Assembly: GCF_005280205.1 (NCBI RefSeq)
Contig: NZ_SUND01000001.1
Coordinates: forward strand, 1-64,000
DNA: 64,000 nucleotides
Source: Bacillus yapensis
GTDB lineage: Bacteria; Bacillota; Bacilli; Bacillales; Cytobacillaceae
Reading direction: 5' to 3'
The notes beneath the pieces are model-generated. The model had not been told where the DNA came from and did not search any database. It saw only the letters and a list, made by a program, of their open reading frames with translations. Both the position numbers and the translations under genes were made by a program. Numbering within the stretch: position 1 is the first letter of the stretch; every line of letters begins with the position of its first letter. This document shows positions 16,862 through 25,585 of the stretch, piece after piece.

Positions 16862-18022
16862 TTAAAAGTTAGCAACACGTCTCACATGTCCACTGAAATG
16901 TGATTTATAGTAACCAGAGTTCATGTTTGCAATCGCAACACCTGTAGAAGATTGAGAACCGATGAATTTCCCTCCACCAAGGTAGATACCAACATGGCCA
17001 TCTTTCTTGTATGTGTCAAAGAAAACTAAATCTCCTGGACGAGCTTCGCTATAAGAAACCTTTGTACCTTGACCTCTTAATGCACTTGTACTAGAACCGA
17101 TATTGATACCAGCTTGTCTAAATGCCCAGCTAACGAAACCAGAGCAATCGAATCTTCCGTTTGCTACATCATATGCAGATCTTCCGCCACCAAATACGTA
17201 AACAGAATTACCGATATATTTGTATCCAGCATTTAAAATAGTGCTAAGACTACCATCGTTTGCTGGTGGAGTATAAGCAACCTTACCACCACTTGATTGA
17301 GTAGATTCATTACTAGAATCGTTTGAGCTATATGCTGCTCTTTGTGCTTCTTGTTCAGCTTCAAATTGAGCTTCTAATTCGTTTAGCTTCGCATTATTTC
17401 CTTTTTGCGCTTCTTCTAAAGATTTTTTCAGCTCATCGTTTTGTTGCTTTTGTTCTAGCATTTGAGCTTTCATACCTTCAAGCTCTTCTTTTTTCTCAGT
17501 TAACTCGTTAAGCTTTTTGTCTACTGCAGCTTGTTTTTCAACAACTGCTGCTTTATCTAGCTCATGTTGTTTTATAAGATCACTGTCAGCACTTGCAATT
17601 TGAGAAACTGCAAATACACGATCGATAAAATCACTAAAATCTTCTGAACCAAGAAGTACTTCAATATAGCTCACTTTACCACCAGACTCTTGGAAAGATT
17701 GAGCACGTTTTGCTAAAATTTCTGTTCTTTTCGCAATAGTATCATTTAACACAGCAATTTCTTCTTCAAGCTTTTTAATTTCTGCCTGTGTTGTAGTTAT
17801 TTCAGATTCTGTTTTTGTAATTAACGCATTGTTATCATTAATGGCTTCATCCATTTTTTTAATCTTATCTTCTACTGCAGCTAATTTGCTTTCAGTTGCA
17901 TCGATATCTTTTTGGACTTGTTGAATTTGTGTAGAGTAGTTTGCACTGACTGAAGGGATTGCAATAAAACTCCCTACGCCTAGGATGATTGATGTATTCA
18001 GAGCTATAAGTTTCTTTTTCAT
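16862..18022 (-). CDS. cwlO: coiled-coil NlpC/P60 peptidoglycan hydrolase (CwlO-like)
   Basis: A 386-residue exported D,L-endopeptidase. A signal peptide (KKKLIALNTSIILGVGSFIA...VSA) is followed by a long N-terminal coiled coil (residues about 27-230), the FtsEX-interacting type seen in CwlO and PcsB, a Ser/Asn-rich linker, and a C-terminal NlpC/P60 domain with catalytic Cys in FDCSGFVSWAFRQAG, His in DGHVGIYLGGG, and the GDLVFFDT motif. The ATG at 18022 follows GGAGG; the longer in-frame start at 18082 is not supported. It cleaves peptide cross-links for lateral wall growth. In B. subtilis the equivalent is WalR-controlled; a one-mismatch site lies at 18201-18217. Confidence 0.88.
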   Translation of the reverse strand: MKKKLIALNTSIILGVGSFIAIPSVSANYSTQIQQVQKDIDATESKLAAVEDKIKKMDEAINDNNALITKTESEITTTQAEIKKLEEEIAVLNDTIAKRTEILAKRAQSFQESGGKVSYIEVLLGSEDFSDFIDRVFAVSQIASADSDLIKQHELDKAAVVEKQAAVDKKLNELTEKKEELEGMKAQMLEQKQQNDELKKSLEEAQKGNNAKLNELEAQFEAEQEAQRAAYSSNDSSNESTQSSGGKVAYTPPANDGSLSTILNAGYKYIGNSVYVFGGGRSAYDVANGRFDCSGFVSWAFRQAGINIGSSTSALRGQGTKVSYSEARPGDLVFFDTYKKDGHVGIYLGGGKFIGSQSSTGVAIANMNSGYYKSHFSGHVRRVANF

Positions 18023-18200
18023 CGTTCTATTTCCTCCGACCTTCTTGGTTTCGACAAGTTCATTTAAATATGTACTAGCCATTAGTCTATAAAATTATAA
18101 TTCTCGTATTTATTCATTTAAGTGACAAAATTCATGTTAAAAAAACATTTTTCTCATCTAGTACTATATCAGTCTATCGTAACAGAATGATGTTAATAAT

Positions 18201-18217
18201 ATTACAATTATGTTTCA
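18201..18217 (-). promoter_or_regulatory. possible WalR box upstream of cwlO-like gene
   Basis: The minus strand reads TGAAAC-N5-TGTAAT, one mismatch from the WalR direct repeat TGTWAH-N5-TGTWAH. Nearby are two palindromes, ATTAGTA-tctgg-TACTAAT (18222-18240) and AATGAACTAGTTCATT (18248-18263), of unknown role. The whole 18023-18390 stretch is otherwise without a gene. Confidence 0.3.
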
Positions 18218-18396
18218 ATTCATTAGTATCTGGTACTAATAACCTAAAATGAACTAGTTCATTTGGAGCGAAATGGTAATTTTAACTTAGGATTCCATGA
18301 TATGACAAAACGAAGATTTTAGGGGATTTTGTCGAAAATCGCCAACGAAAGCTAATTAAATGGGGCGGTTTATCTACTGGTGTGAAATCAACAAAA

Positions 18397-18437
18397 AAAG
18401 GGCCAATCAGAGAGTTTCGTTCTCTGATTGGCCCTTT
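18397..18437 (-). terminator. terminator of ltaS
   Basis: A 17-bp perfect stem AAAGGGCCAATCAGAGA/TCTCTGATTGGCCCTTT with a 7-base loop lies directly after the ltaS stop. Confidence 0.93.
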
Positions 18438-18441
18438 ATCA

Positions 18442-20400
18442 TTATTCTTCAGATGACTTTTTATCATCTGTTATATTGTATTCATACTTAGAGCGATCGA
18501 TTGGTGTGAAGCCAGTCGGTTCATAGAAACGTAATAAATCACCATTCACAACATTGTCAGAAAGATGTAATTTGTACTCAACGATTTCTTGGAACTTTAG
18601 TGCTTCAGCTTCTTGTTCCTCGGTAATGAGTTCACCAGTATTGGAATCATAGAACTTACCACCAACAGAAGTAATGGTTGGGCTGACAAAGTCACCATTT
18701 CGGAATGGAACAAGTGAGTCATGTTCCTCAGATAATAAGTCTGTACCAAATTGGATATATTCTTTAGTATCAATCCCTAATAAATGCATTAGTGTTGGTA
18801 ATACATCGATTTGACCACCATATTCATGGTTTACGCCGCCCTCCATGCCTGGTACACGGATATATAACGGTACACGTTGTAAACCAGATGCGCTGTCAAA
18901 TGTTGAAAGCTCTTTACCAAGTACTTTTTCCATCGCCTTATCATGGTTTTGTGAAATACCATAGTGGTCACCGTACATGATAATAATCGAGTTATCATAT
19001 AGTCCAGCTGCTTTTAATTCTTCAAAGAATTGCTGTAACGCTTCGTCTGCGTATCGTGCAGTCTGGAAGTAATTATCGACTGATTTATCACCTGTTGTAT
19101 GCGGTGCAATCGTTGTTTCATCCTGATTCATCGCATATGGATAGTGATTTGATACAGTAATAAACTTCGTATAGAACGGCTGTGGTACAGTTTTTAATAA
19201 CTCGGCTGATTGTGCAAAGAATGGTTTATCCATCAAACCATATTCCGCCATTTGTTCTTCTTCAGTATCATAATAGCTAATGTCGAAGAATTTATCATAA
19301 CCGAATGATTTATAAATTTCATTTCTGTTCCAGAAGCTTCCTGAGTTTCCGTGGAAGACTGCTGAAGTGTACCCTTTTTGTCCCAAAATTGCAGGAGCTG
19401 CTTGGTACGTATTGACTCCTTTTGTTGTAAAGGCTGATCCTTGTGATAAGCCATACAATGAGTTTTCAATCATAAATTCTGCATCAGATGTTTTACCTTG
19501 TGCAGTTTGATGATAGAAGTTATCAAAGTACATCGTATTTTGATCTCTTATTAACGAGTTTAAGAATGGAGTTACCTCTTCACCATTTAACTGATAATCC
19601 ATCAAGAACGTTTGAATCGATTCAAGATGAAGATAAATGACATTCATCCCTTCACCGATTCCAAAATATTTCGGATTGGGCTGTGCATAGTTTGATTTTG
19701 TAAAGTTCACAACTTCTGTAACATCACTACTATCAGCCATAACCCTTTGTGCAGATGCCTTTGTACTTTGAACAGCATCATAAATCGTGTAGTTGTACAT
19801 TCCTAAATATTTCACAATGTAATTACGGTCAAACCCTCTAGTTAAAAGCTCTGGACGATCGGATTCTGCCAATGCTAAGTTCAAGCTTGAGAATCCTAAT
19901 GCTAAACATAAAACAGCAGCAATTTTGCGACGGCCCATATCTTTAATTTCAATCTTAACAACTTTAAATGCAAGTAATGCAATAAGAATCACATTATCGA
20001 TAAAAAATAAAAAGTCATATGGCTTTAATAATGTTACGACACTTCCACTTACATCACCAAAGTTTTGTGTTTGGAATAAAGTTGGCAGTGTAATAAAGTC
20101 ATTAAAGAATCGGTAATACACCACGTTCGCAAATAAAAGGAACGATAAGATAAAATCAATTACCATTAAAGCAATATATTTTCTTCTTCCTTTAAAGAAG
20201 AAGGCAAATCCTAAAAACAATAAAGAAGAACCTAGCGGATTTAGAAACAATAAAAACTTTTGCAGAGAATTTTCGATGCCTAAGTCAAATTGTGTTAACT
20301 GCATAATATAAGATTTTAGCCAAAGTAATACGACAGCTAAAATAAAGAAACCAATATATTTTTGAGATACATTAAATCGTTTTTGTAAAGTGTTTTTCAT
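18442..20400 (-). CDS. ltaS: lipoteichoic acid synthase family protein
   Basis: A 652-residue polyglycerolphosphate polymerase that transfers glycerol phosphate from phosphatidylglycerol to the growing LTA chain outside the membrane. Five N-terminal helices (to about residue 210) precede an extracellular sulfatase-like domain beginning near NYAQPNPKYFGIGEGMNVIYLHLES. The catalytic Thr lies in AQGKTSDAEFMIENSLYG, with metal-site motifs FHGNSGSFWNRNEIYKSFGY, TVSNHYPY and YGDHYGIS. The ATG at 20400 is preferred to the GTG four codons upstream, which overlaps AGGCAGGTG. It could also be a YfnI/YqgS paralogue. Confidence 0.92.
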   Translation of the reverse strand: MKNTLQKRFNVSQKYIGFFILAVVLLWLKSYIMQLTQFDLGIENSLQKFLLFLNPLGSSLLFLGFAFFFKGRRKYIALMVIDFILSFLLFANVVYYRFFNDFITLPTLFQTQNFGDVSGSVVTLLKPYDFLFFIDNVILIALLAFKVVKIEIKDMGRRKIAAVLCLALGFSSLNLALAESDRPELLTRGFDRNYIVKYLGMYNYTIYDAVQSTKASAQRVMADSSDVTEVVNFTKSNYAQPNPKYFGIGEGMNVIYLHLESIQTFLMDYQLNGEEVTPFLNSLIRDQNTMYFDNFYHQTAQGKTSDAEFMIENSLYGLSQGSAFTTKGVNTYQAAPAILGQKGYTSAVFHGNSGSFWNRNEIYKSFGYDKFFDISYYDTEEEQMAEYGLMDKPFFAQSAELLKTVPQPFYTKFITVSNHYPYAMNQDETTIAPHTTGDKSVDNYFQTARYADEALQQFFEELKAAGLYDNSIIIMYGDHYGISQNHDKAMEKVLGKELSTFDSASGLQRVPLYIRVPGMEGGVNHEYGGQIDVLPTLMHLLGIDTKEYIQFGTDLLSEEHDSLVPFRNGDFVSPTITSVGGKFYDSNTGELITEEQEAEALKFQEIVEYKLHLSDNVVNGDLLRFYEPTGFTPIDRSKYEYNITDDKKSSEE

Positions 20401-20617
20401 GATTTGTTGCACCTGCCTTCTAGTAACCTATTATACTTCTTTACAAAATAAATGAAAGATACGATTGGAACCATTCAAGCTATTATCTAGCATAACTGTT
20501 AAATATGAACAATATATGAAAAGCTAAGACAAATTATTAAAAAATATTGGACATGTTGTGAAATCAATTAAATTATTTTTATGTTGTTCTTTAAAATTAG
20601 CATGAACACAAGATACT

Positions 20618-20645
20618 AATATACTCCTTTTTAAGGAATTGTCAA
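20618..20645 (-). promoter_or_regulatory. candidate ltaS promoter with long leader
   Basis: The minus strand has a perfect TTGACA (20640-20645) and TATATT (20618-20623) with a 16-bp spacer. It would give a leader of about 210 nucleotides. The rest of 20401-20910 is AT-rich and shows no gene. Confidence 0.6.
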
Positions 20646-20910
20646 GAGGGTGACCGGTTAGATAATTTTACATACTGAATAGACGTATTACCCCCCAAAA
20701 AGGTTTCACAAAACCTCATTTTCGAAAAATAATGAAAATGAACTAGAAAATGTTTTGTATTTAATTTTGTATTTTTCAGCAACCCTTTTAAACATAGTAG
20801 AATACTATTAAAAGCATGTCTTCAACAATGATGTTTCCTTTAAGCCAGAATCGGACATATAAATAGAAGAAAGTCGAAATTTGACGAGAAATTTTGGTAG
20901 TTTTTCAGAT

Positions 20911-20940
20911 AAAAAAAATCCAATTCTTTTATGAATCGGA
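20911..20940 (-). terminator. terminator of tatA
   Basis: On the minus strand TCCGATTC-ATAAAA-GAATTGGA (one G-U pair) is followed by seven T. Confidence 0.75.
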
Positions 20941-20968
20941 CTTTTGATTATTTACTTTAGATGTTCGA

Positions 20969-21151
20969 TTATTTCTTTGTCTTATCTTCTTCTATTTTAT
21001 CGTCCTCAATAATCCCTTTTGTTGAGTTTTTAAACTCTTTTAGAGACTGACCGACCGCGCGACCAATTTCAGGTAGCTTTTTGGGGCCAAAAATAATAAG
21101 AGCAAGAACTAGAATTAATATCAAACCTGGAATTCCAATGTTAGAAAACAT
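20969..21151 (-). CDS. tatA: twin-arginine translocase subunit TatA
   Basis: A 60-residue TatA/E protein: a single N-terminal helix ([17 protein letters not shown]), the [21 protein letters not shown] hinge and amphipathic helix, and a short charged tail. It forms the Tat pore for folded-protein export. The gene is alone, without tatC next to it, so the partner must be elsewhere. A 29-base hairpin (ATGtATCTCT...AGAGATgCAT, 21166-21194) lies just upstream of its ribosome-binding site and could modulate expression. Confidence 0.95.
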   Translation of the reverse strand: MFSNIGIPGLILILVLALIIFGPKKLPEIGRAVGQSLKEFKNSTKGIIEDDKIEEDKTKK

Positions 21152-21165
21152 TTTTTCACTCCTTA

Positions 21166-21194
21166 ATGTATCTCTTACCGTACGAGAGATGCAT
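21166..21194. promoter_or_regulatory. palindrome in the tatA leader
   Basis: ATCTCT-TACCGTACG-AGAGAT with flanking ATG/CAT pairing. It lies between the tatA start and its presumed promoter, so it may be an operator or a leader hairpin. Confidence 0.4.
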
Positions 21195-21470
21195 AAACTT
21201 TCCTATATATTATACCCAAAAGTATTGTAACATATCGGCAACCCTCAATCTACTCCATCCTTTGTCATCAAGTACTACAATTCTTACGAAAATGGTTATA
21301 ATTTTTTTCTAATTCACCTTTAAGAGTAGTAAATATCACTGATGTCTGTTAAAATCTGTATTAATATGTAATCAATCCCTTTATTATCGATAAATGGTAG
21401 AGGGATTATTTCTTGTCTATTATGTGGTAAATTTGATCATAACCGCTCAAGCTTATAAGGAGTTTTAGTC

Positions 21471-21659
21471 ATGTCGATACCCGTTAAAGAAGGCAATTTA
21501 GTTAATGTCATCGAAACACTTCGAAAAGAAATGATTCGGACAGGAATAGAAGAAGGTTTGGCGAGTCAAAAGACGATTGCCTTAAGCCAACTTCTTGACC
21601 TATACATCATGAAATATCAACAACTCAATTCCAAAAGGTATAACAAGGCATTTCATTAA
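21471..21659 (+). CDS. Spo0E-family aspartyl-phosphate phosphatase
   Basis: A 62-residue Spo0E-like protein: an antiparallel helical pair with IETLRKEMIRTGIEEGLAS and the signature SQLLDLYIMKYQQL (family motif SQxLDxLIxxY). Family members dephosphorylate Spo0A-P and delay sporulation. AAGGAG lies 9 bases before the ATG. The upstream region has a possible operator, AATCCCT...AGGGATT (about 21384-21411). The Ile replacing the usual Ile/Leu-Ile pair is conservative. Confidence 0.82.
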   Translation: MSIPVKEGNLVNVIETLRKEMIRTGIEEGLASQKTIALSQLLDLYIMKYQQLNSKRYNKAFH

Positions 21660-21686
21660 ATCCTCCATGTCTTGTTATGCTTTTTT
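21640..21686 (+). terminator. terminator overlapping the spo0E-like gene end
   Basis: ATAACAAGGCAT pairs with ATGTCTTGTTAT (one mismatch-free core with a G-U pair) and is followed by six T. The first arm lies inside the coding sequence. Confidence 0.75.
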
Positions 21687-21730
21687 CTTTTTCTAAGAAC
21701 TGATCCTAAAATCCCCCCAAAAAAAATAGA

Positions 21731-21750
21731 CCTAAAGGTTTCCCTTTAGG
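21731..21750 (-). terminator. terminator of the lactate/glycolate permease gene
   Basis: CCTAAAGG-tttc-CCTTTAGG with an A/T-run on the exit side for minus-strand transcription. Confidence 0.8.
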
Positions 21751-21762
21751 CTTATTTCAAAA

Positions 21763-23550
21763 TTATTTAGGAGTATTTATACCAGAGTCATTTGAAAGCA
21801 AAAGTTTCGCTCTCTTATTATTTGTTGCAATAACATAAATGGCTCCTATCGCGATTAACACGGCAATGATCGAACCAATGTTAAATAATCCTTTTTCTGC
21901 AGTCCAAACAATTGAGTAACCCAATGCACCAAGTAATAGGGCATAATAGAGAAACGGTAGGAGCGTTTTTCGAATAACGGTTCCTTCCTTCCCTACTAGG
22001 CCAACGACCGCTGCGGCAGCAACTACGTTATGCACGCAAATCATGTTTCCAGCTGCGCCACCTACCGCTTGAAGTGCCACCACCCACGTCGGGTCAACCC
22101 CAATTTGTGAACCTACATCGTATTGGAATAGGGCAAACATCATATTACTTACTGTGTTACTACCAGCAATGAAGGCACCAATTCCACCGATAAAAGTAGC
22201 AAAGATCGGCCAGGCATCCCCTACGAGTGCTGCAACTCCGTTAGCCAACTCAATTGGCATCCGTTCATATCCGGCCTCTCCACCACCAGTATTTAAAAAC
22301 ACTTGTACCATTGGGACTGTGAAAATAAGCGCTGTTGAGGCAGCAATCATTGTCTTTCCAGACGCACCCCACGCTCTTTTATACGCAGCTCCATTCATCC
22401 CGTGCAAAAAGTAAGTAATAACAGAGACTAAGATAAATATAGCACCTGGCGAATAAAGTGGTTGAAAACTAGACGTTATGCCTGACCCAAAAATATCTTC
22501 CCATTTTAGTGTCCATGCTTGTGACCACTCCAAAAATGGAAGCGATTGCAAACGAGTTAAGATTAAGAACAGTCCAACTAAAACATAAGGAGTCCACGCT
22601 TTAACCATACTCATGCTGCCGCTTTTATGAGCTATATCTTTTATTTCTAACTTTCCGCTCCATTCAGGATCCCATTTGGATTTTTCCTCGAAATCCCAAA
22701 CTTCATCTTCCTTCGGCATAAATAACCCTTTTTTCGCAGCAAAAATAACAATTGCTAAACCAACCAAGCCACCAATCATTGACGGAAATTCAGGTCCTAA
22801 TGTGTTCGCCACAATTACATATGGAATCGTCATGGCGAATGCGGAAAAGAGTGCGAACTTCCAAATTTTTAGCCCTTCTGTAAACGACTTATTTTTCCCA
22901 AAAAATTTCGTCATAAAGGCAACTACGAACAGTGGAACCAATGTACCTGCAATCATATGAAGAATGGAAACTTTCTCGGCAATGTCGACAGTTAACGCTA
23001 GAAAATCACTCGTAATACTTGTATCTGCTGAAAGACCTGTTTGGACTCCTACTAACATTGGGGTGCCCACAGCTCCAAACGAAACAGGTGTACTTTGAAT
23101 GATCATCCCGGCTACAACTGCTGCCATGGCTGGAAATCCTAAACCAACCATAAGTGGTACTGCTACCGCAGCGGGTGTACCAAAACCAGCCGAGCCTTCT
23201 ATAAATGAACCGAAAAGCCATGCAACAATGATGACCTGGATTCGTCGGTCTGGAGATATATCCGTAAATCCTTGGCGAATCGTTTTGATTCCTCCACTTT
23301 CTTGCAAAGTGTTAAGTAATAATATAGCTCCAAAAATAATGTATAAAAGCGTTCCAGCAGTGAACAAACCATGAAGTGAGGCAGCTGCTACATTTGCACC
23401 AGGTACCTTCCAAACAAAGAGGGCAAGAGCGATTGCAACTAAATAGGAGATTGGCATTGCCTTACTTGCGGGCCATCTTAAACCAACGAGAAAGATGGCA
23501 ACTACGATGATTGGTAAGAGCGATAATACAGATAACATTCCCGTACTCAT
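21763..23550 (-). CDS. glcA: LctP-family permease, probably glycolate (GlcA-like)
   Basis: A 595-residue permease of the L-lactate permease family with about fourteen helices. Features are [62 protein letters not shown] and the C-terminal GGVGA-type stretch [19 protein letters not shown] followed by [16 protein letters not shown]. coli GlcA, the glycolate permease, belongs to this same family. The block of glcE/F/D, malate synthase G and regulators upstream argues for glycolate (or glycolate plus lactate) as the substrate. The ATG at 23550 fits AAAGGGG better than the one six bases upstream. Confidence 0.85.
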   Translation of the reverse strand: MSTGMLSVLSLLPIIVVAIFLVGLRWPASKAMPISYLVAIALALFVWKVPGANVAAASLHGLFTAGTLLYIIFGAILLLNTLQESGGIKTIRQGFTDISPDRRIQVIIVAWLFGSFIEGSAGFGTPAAVAVPLMVGLGFPAMAAVVAGMIIQSTPVSFGAVGTPMLVGVQTGLSADTSITSDFLALTVDIAEKVSILHMIAGTLVPLFVVAFMTKFFGKNKSFTEGLKIWKFALFSAFAMTIPYVIVANTLGPEFPSMIGGLVGLAIVIFAAKKGLFMPKEDEVWDFEEKSKWDPEWSGKLEIKDIAHKSGSMSMVKAWTPYVLVGLFLILTRLQSLPFLEWSQAWTLKWEDIFGSGITSSFQPLYSPGAIFILVSVITYFLHGMNGAAYKRAWGASGKTMIAASTALIFTVPMVQVFLNTGGGEAGYERMPIELANGVAALVGDAWPIFATFIGGIGAFIAGSNTVSNMMFALFQYDVGSQIGVDPTWVVALQAVGGAAGNMICVHNVVAAAAVVGLVGKEGTVIRKTLLPFLYYALLLGALGYSIVWTAEKGLFNIGSIIAVLIAIGAIYVIATNNKRAKLLLSNDSGINTPK

Positions 23551-23705
23551 TAACATTCCCCTTTCATTTTTGATTCGGCTCTTTTCGCATCGTTTGTTGT
23601 TTTGTTACGGTAGGAATCAGTCTACTGATACAACTAGAATCTTATTCCAAAAACAACAAATTTTTCGAAAAAAACCTCTGATAATAAGAAACAATATTAC
23701 TCTTC

Positions 23706-23758
23706 GTTGCATAATAGGCAACAATGTTATATAACAATAAATATTTTGTTATATAACA
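23706..23758. promoter_or_regulatory. operator cluster upstream of the permease gene
   Basis: Three sites: GTTGC-ATAATAG-GCAAC (23706-23722) and two identical perfect palindromes TGTTATATAACA (23725-23736 and 23747-23758), 22 bp apart, about two helical turns. A GTTTG-N7-GCAAC relative of the first site lies in the glcB leader (27792-27808). They are likely targets of the adjacent IclR-type or FadR-type regulator, by inference. A possible minus-strand promoter (TTGCCT, 16 bp, TAATAT) overlaps the first site. Confidence 0.5.
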
Positions 23759-23932
23759 TAAGTAAACCTAAATAGAATTATACATACTTTTCTGATAATT
23801 TCAATAACTTTATAGGATTAGTTAAAATAAAAAAAATTTGCTTAAAATATCTTTTCGGTTAAAATAACGGTCGCTACCTTCACACCTGTAGCAATCCATC
23901 ATATAACGATAAGATACTAAGCAAATTCAAAT

Positions 23933-24706
23933 TTAAACAATATTTACATACCCAAGTCTCGCAGAAATTTCTCTTCCCGCTGCGATCATTTGAACCTTTA
24001 GCTGTTCTAATCTCTCATCTGTCATTCTCATTGTTGGTCCTGAAATACTAACCGAAGCAACTACTTTCCCTAGATGATCAAAAATCGGAACTGCGATGCA
24101 CGTAATGCCGTATTCGTTCTCCTCTAAATCAAGAGCGTAGCCTCTTTGCTTCACTTTGATTAACTCTTGGAGAAATTCATCTTTATCCGTAATCGTCTTA
24201 TCGGTATGCATCGGCAAGCCTTTACGTTCGATGATTTCAAGAACGACATTAATCGGTAGGTGGGCGAGTATCGCTTTTCCAACTGACGTACAGTGCATCG
24301 GTGCTCTTTTTCCAACCTTAGAATGCATCCGTAACGTTTCATTGCCTTCGAGCTTTTCAATATAGACGACCTCACCTTGGTCCCAAACAACAAGATGAAT
24401 GACCTCATTAGTCTCTCTCTCTAGTTCAAGCAAATAAGGTCTTGCTTCCGACCTTAAGTCGATCGATTCAAGTAATTTTGAGCTAATATCAAGAAATTTA
24501 TAGCCAAGCTTGTAACGACCTGTATCTGTATCCTGTTCAATATAGCCGTACTGGGCTAATGTCGCTAAGATGCGGTAAACCGAGCTCTTATTGATATCAA
24601 TATGTTTGGCAATTTCCGTTACACCCAGTCCACCTTTTTTCGCGCTGACAAGGGTTATAATATCCAATGCTCGCCCTACAGATTTAACCATGTTATCCCG
24701 TTCCAT
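23933..24706 (-). CDS. IclR-family transcriptional regulator
   Basis: A 257-residue IclR protein: N-terminal winged helix (SVGRALDIITLVSAKKGGLGVTEIAKHI...SSVYRILATLAQYGYIEQD) and C-terminal effector domain (about 80-257) with IHLVVWDQGEVVYIEKLEG, CTSVGKAILAHLP and CIAVPIFDHLGKVVASVSISGP. The family often senses glyoxylate or related acids, fitting this locus. The ATG at 24706 follows GGAGGTGAG, and the gene is only 18 bases from the FAH gene, so they are probably cotranscribed. Confidence 0.93.
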   Translation of the reverse strand: MERDNMVKSVGRALDIITLVSAKKGGLGVTEIAKHIDINKSSVYRILATLAQYGYIEQDTDTGRYKLGYKFLDISSKLLESIDLRSEARPYLLELERETNEVIHLVVWDQGEVVYIEKLEGNETLRMHSKVGKRAPMHCTSVGKAILAHLPINVVLEIIERKGLPMHTDKTITDKDEFLQELIKVKQRGYALDLEENEYGITCIAVPIFDHLGKVVASVSISGPTMRMTDERLEQLKVQMIAAGREISARLGYVNIV

Positions 24707-24724
24707 CTTACTCACCTCCACGTA

Positions 24725-25501
24725 TTAACGTTGGAGCTCCCTTGAAGGTACTGTGAATTTATTTCTTAATGTTCCGATTTCTTCGATCGTACATTCAATC
24801 ACATCATGTTCCCCAACAAATTCCGCCCCTACTGGACTTCCTGTTAAAATGACATCCCCAGGCACAAGAGTCATAACCTTAGAAAGATAGGAAATCATTT
24901 TTTCAATTGAAATAATCATAAGATCCATTCCACTATTTTGTTTTTCTGAACCGTTCAGTACAGCCTTTACACGGACATCTTTTGGATTGAGTTCTGTTTC
25001 AACGACCGGACCTAATGGTGTAAACGTATCAAAAGACTTTCCAATTGTCCAATGGCCGGCTTCATGGAAAAAGGCTGGTGCTGTCACATCGTTCCCAACC
25101 GTATAACCGAAGACATAATCAAACACTTCTGATTCAGAAATATCTTTTGCCTCTCTTCCAATCACGACCGCTAATTCTGACTCAAACTTCACCTCAGAAC
25201 AGCCTTGCGGGATGACAATTTCATCCTCTGGTCCAATAACGGAAGAAGTCGGTTTAAAGAAAAAGACTGGAATCTCCGGTAGCTCATCAGGCAAATCTTC
25301 CTTTTTTGCAACAAAATTTGCACCAATCCCAATAATTTGATTAGGAACAAGCGGAGCAAGAAACTTCACTTCGTCTACCGCAAAGTTTTGTCCTGTATAC
25401 TCCCATTCTGTAAAAATATTTCCCTTTATTTCTCTTATCATTTCATTGTGAACAACACCTGTATATTTCTTATCCTCAAAAGTAAAGCGCGTAAATTTCA
25501 T
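24725..25501 (-). CDS. fumarylacetoacetate hydrolase family protein
   Basis: A 258-residue FAH-fold enzyme with NQIIGIGANFVAKKEDLP, FFFKPTSSVIGPED, the metal-binding EVKFESELAVVIG (two Glu), FGYTVGNDVTAP and DVILTGSPVGAEFVGEHD. Members hydrolyse or decarboxylate acyl pyruvates and related diketo acids. In this block it probably handles a keto acid feeding glyoxylate metabolism, but the substrate is unknown. Start ATG with AGGAG upstream. A hairpin separates it from glcB. Confidence 0.88.
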   Translation of the reverse strand: MKFTRFTFEDKKYTGVVHNEMIREIKGNIFTEWEYTGQNFAVDEVKFLAPLVPNQIIGIGANFVAKKEDLPDELPEIPVFFFKPTSSVIGPEDEIVIPQGCSEVKFESELAVVIGREAKDISESEVFDYVFGYTVGNDVTAPAFFHEAGHWTIGKSFDTFTPLGPVVETELNPKDVRVKAVLNGSEKQNSGMDLMIISIEKMISYLSKVMTLVPGDVILTGSPVGAEFVGEHDVIECTIEEIGTLRNKFTVPSRELQR

Positions 25502-25541
25502 CGTTTTTGCTCCTCTCGAAAATTATTTAAATATGAACAAG

Positions 25542-25571
25542 GAGGCATTCTAACGATAGATAGAATGCCTC
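25542..25571. repeat. perfect hairpin between FAH gene and glcB
   Basis: GAGGCATTCTA-acgataga-TAGAATGCCTC, an 11-bp perfect stem. On the minus strand it is not followed by a strong T-run, so it may be a weak terminator or an mRNA processing/stability element. Confidence 0.5.
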
Positions 25572-25585
25572 TAGATGATTTATGT

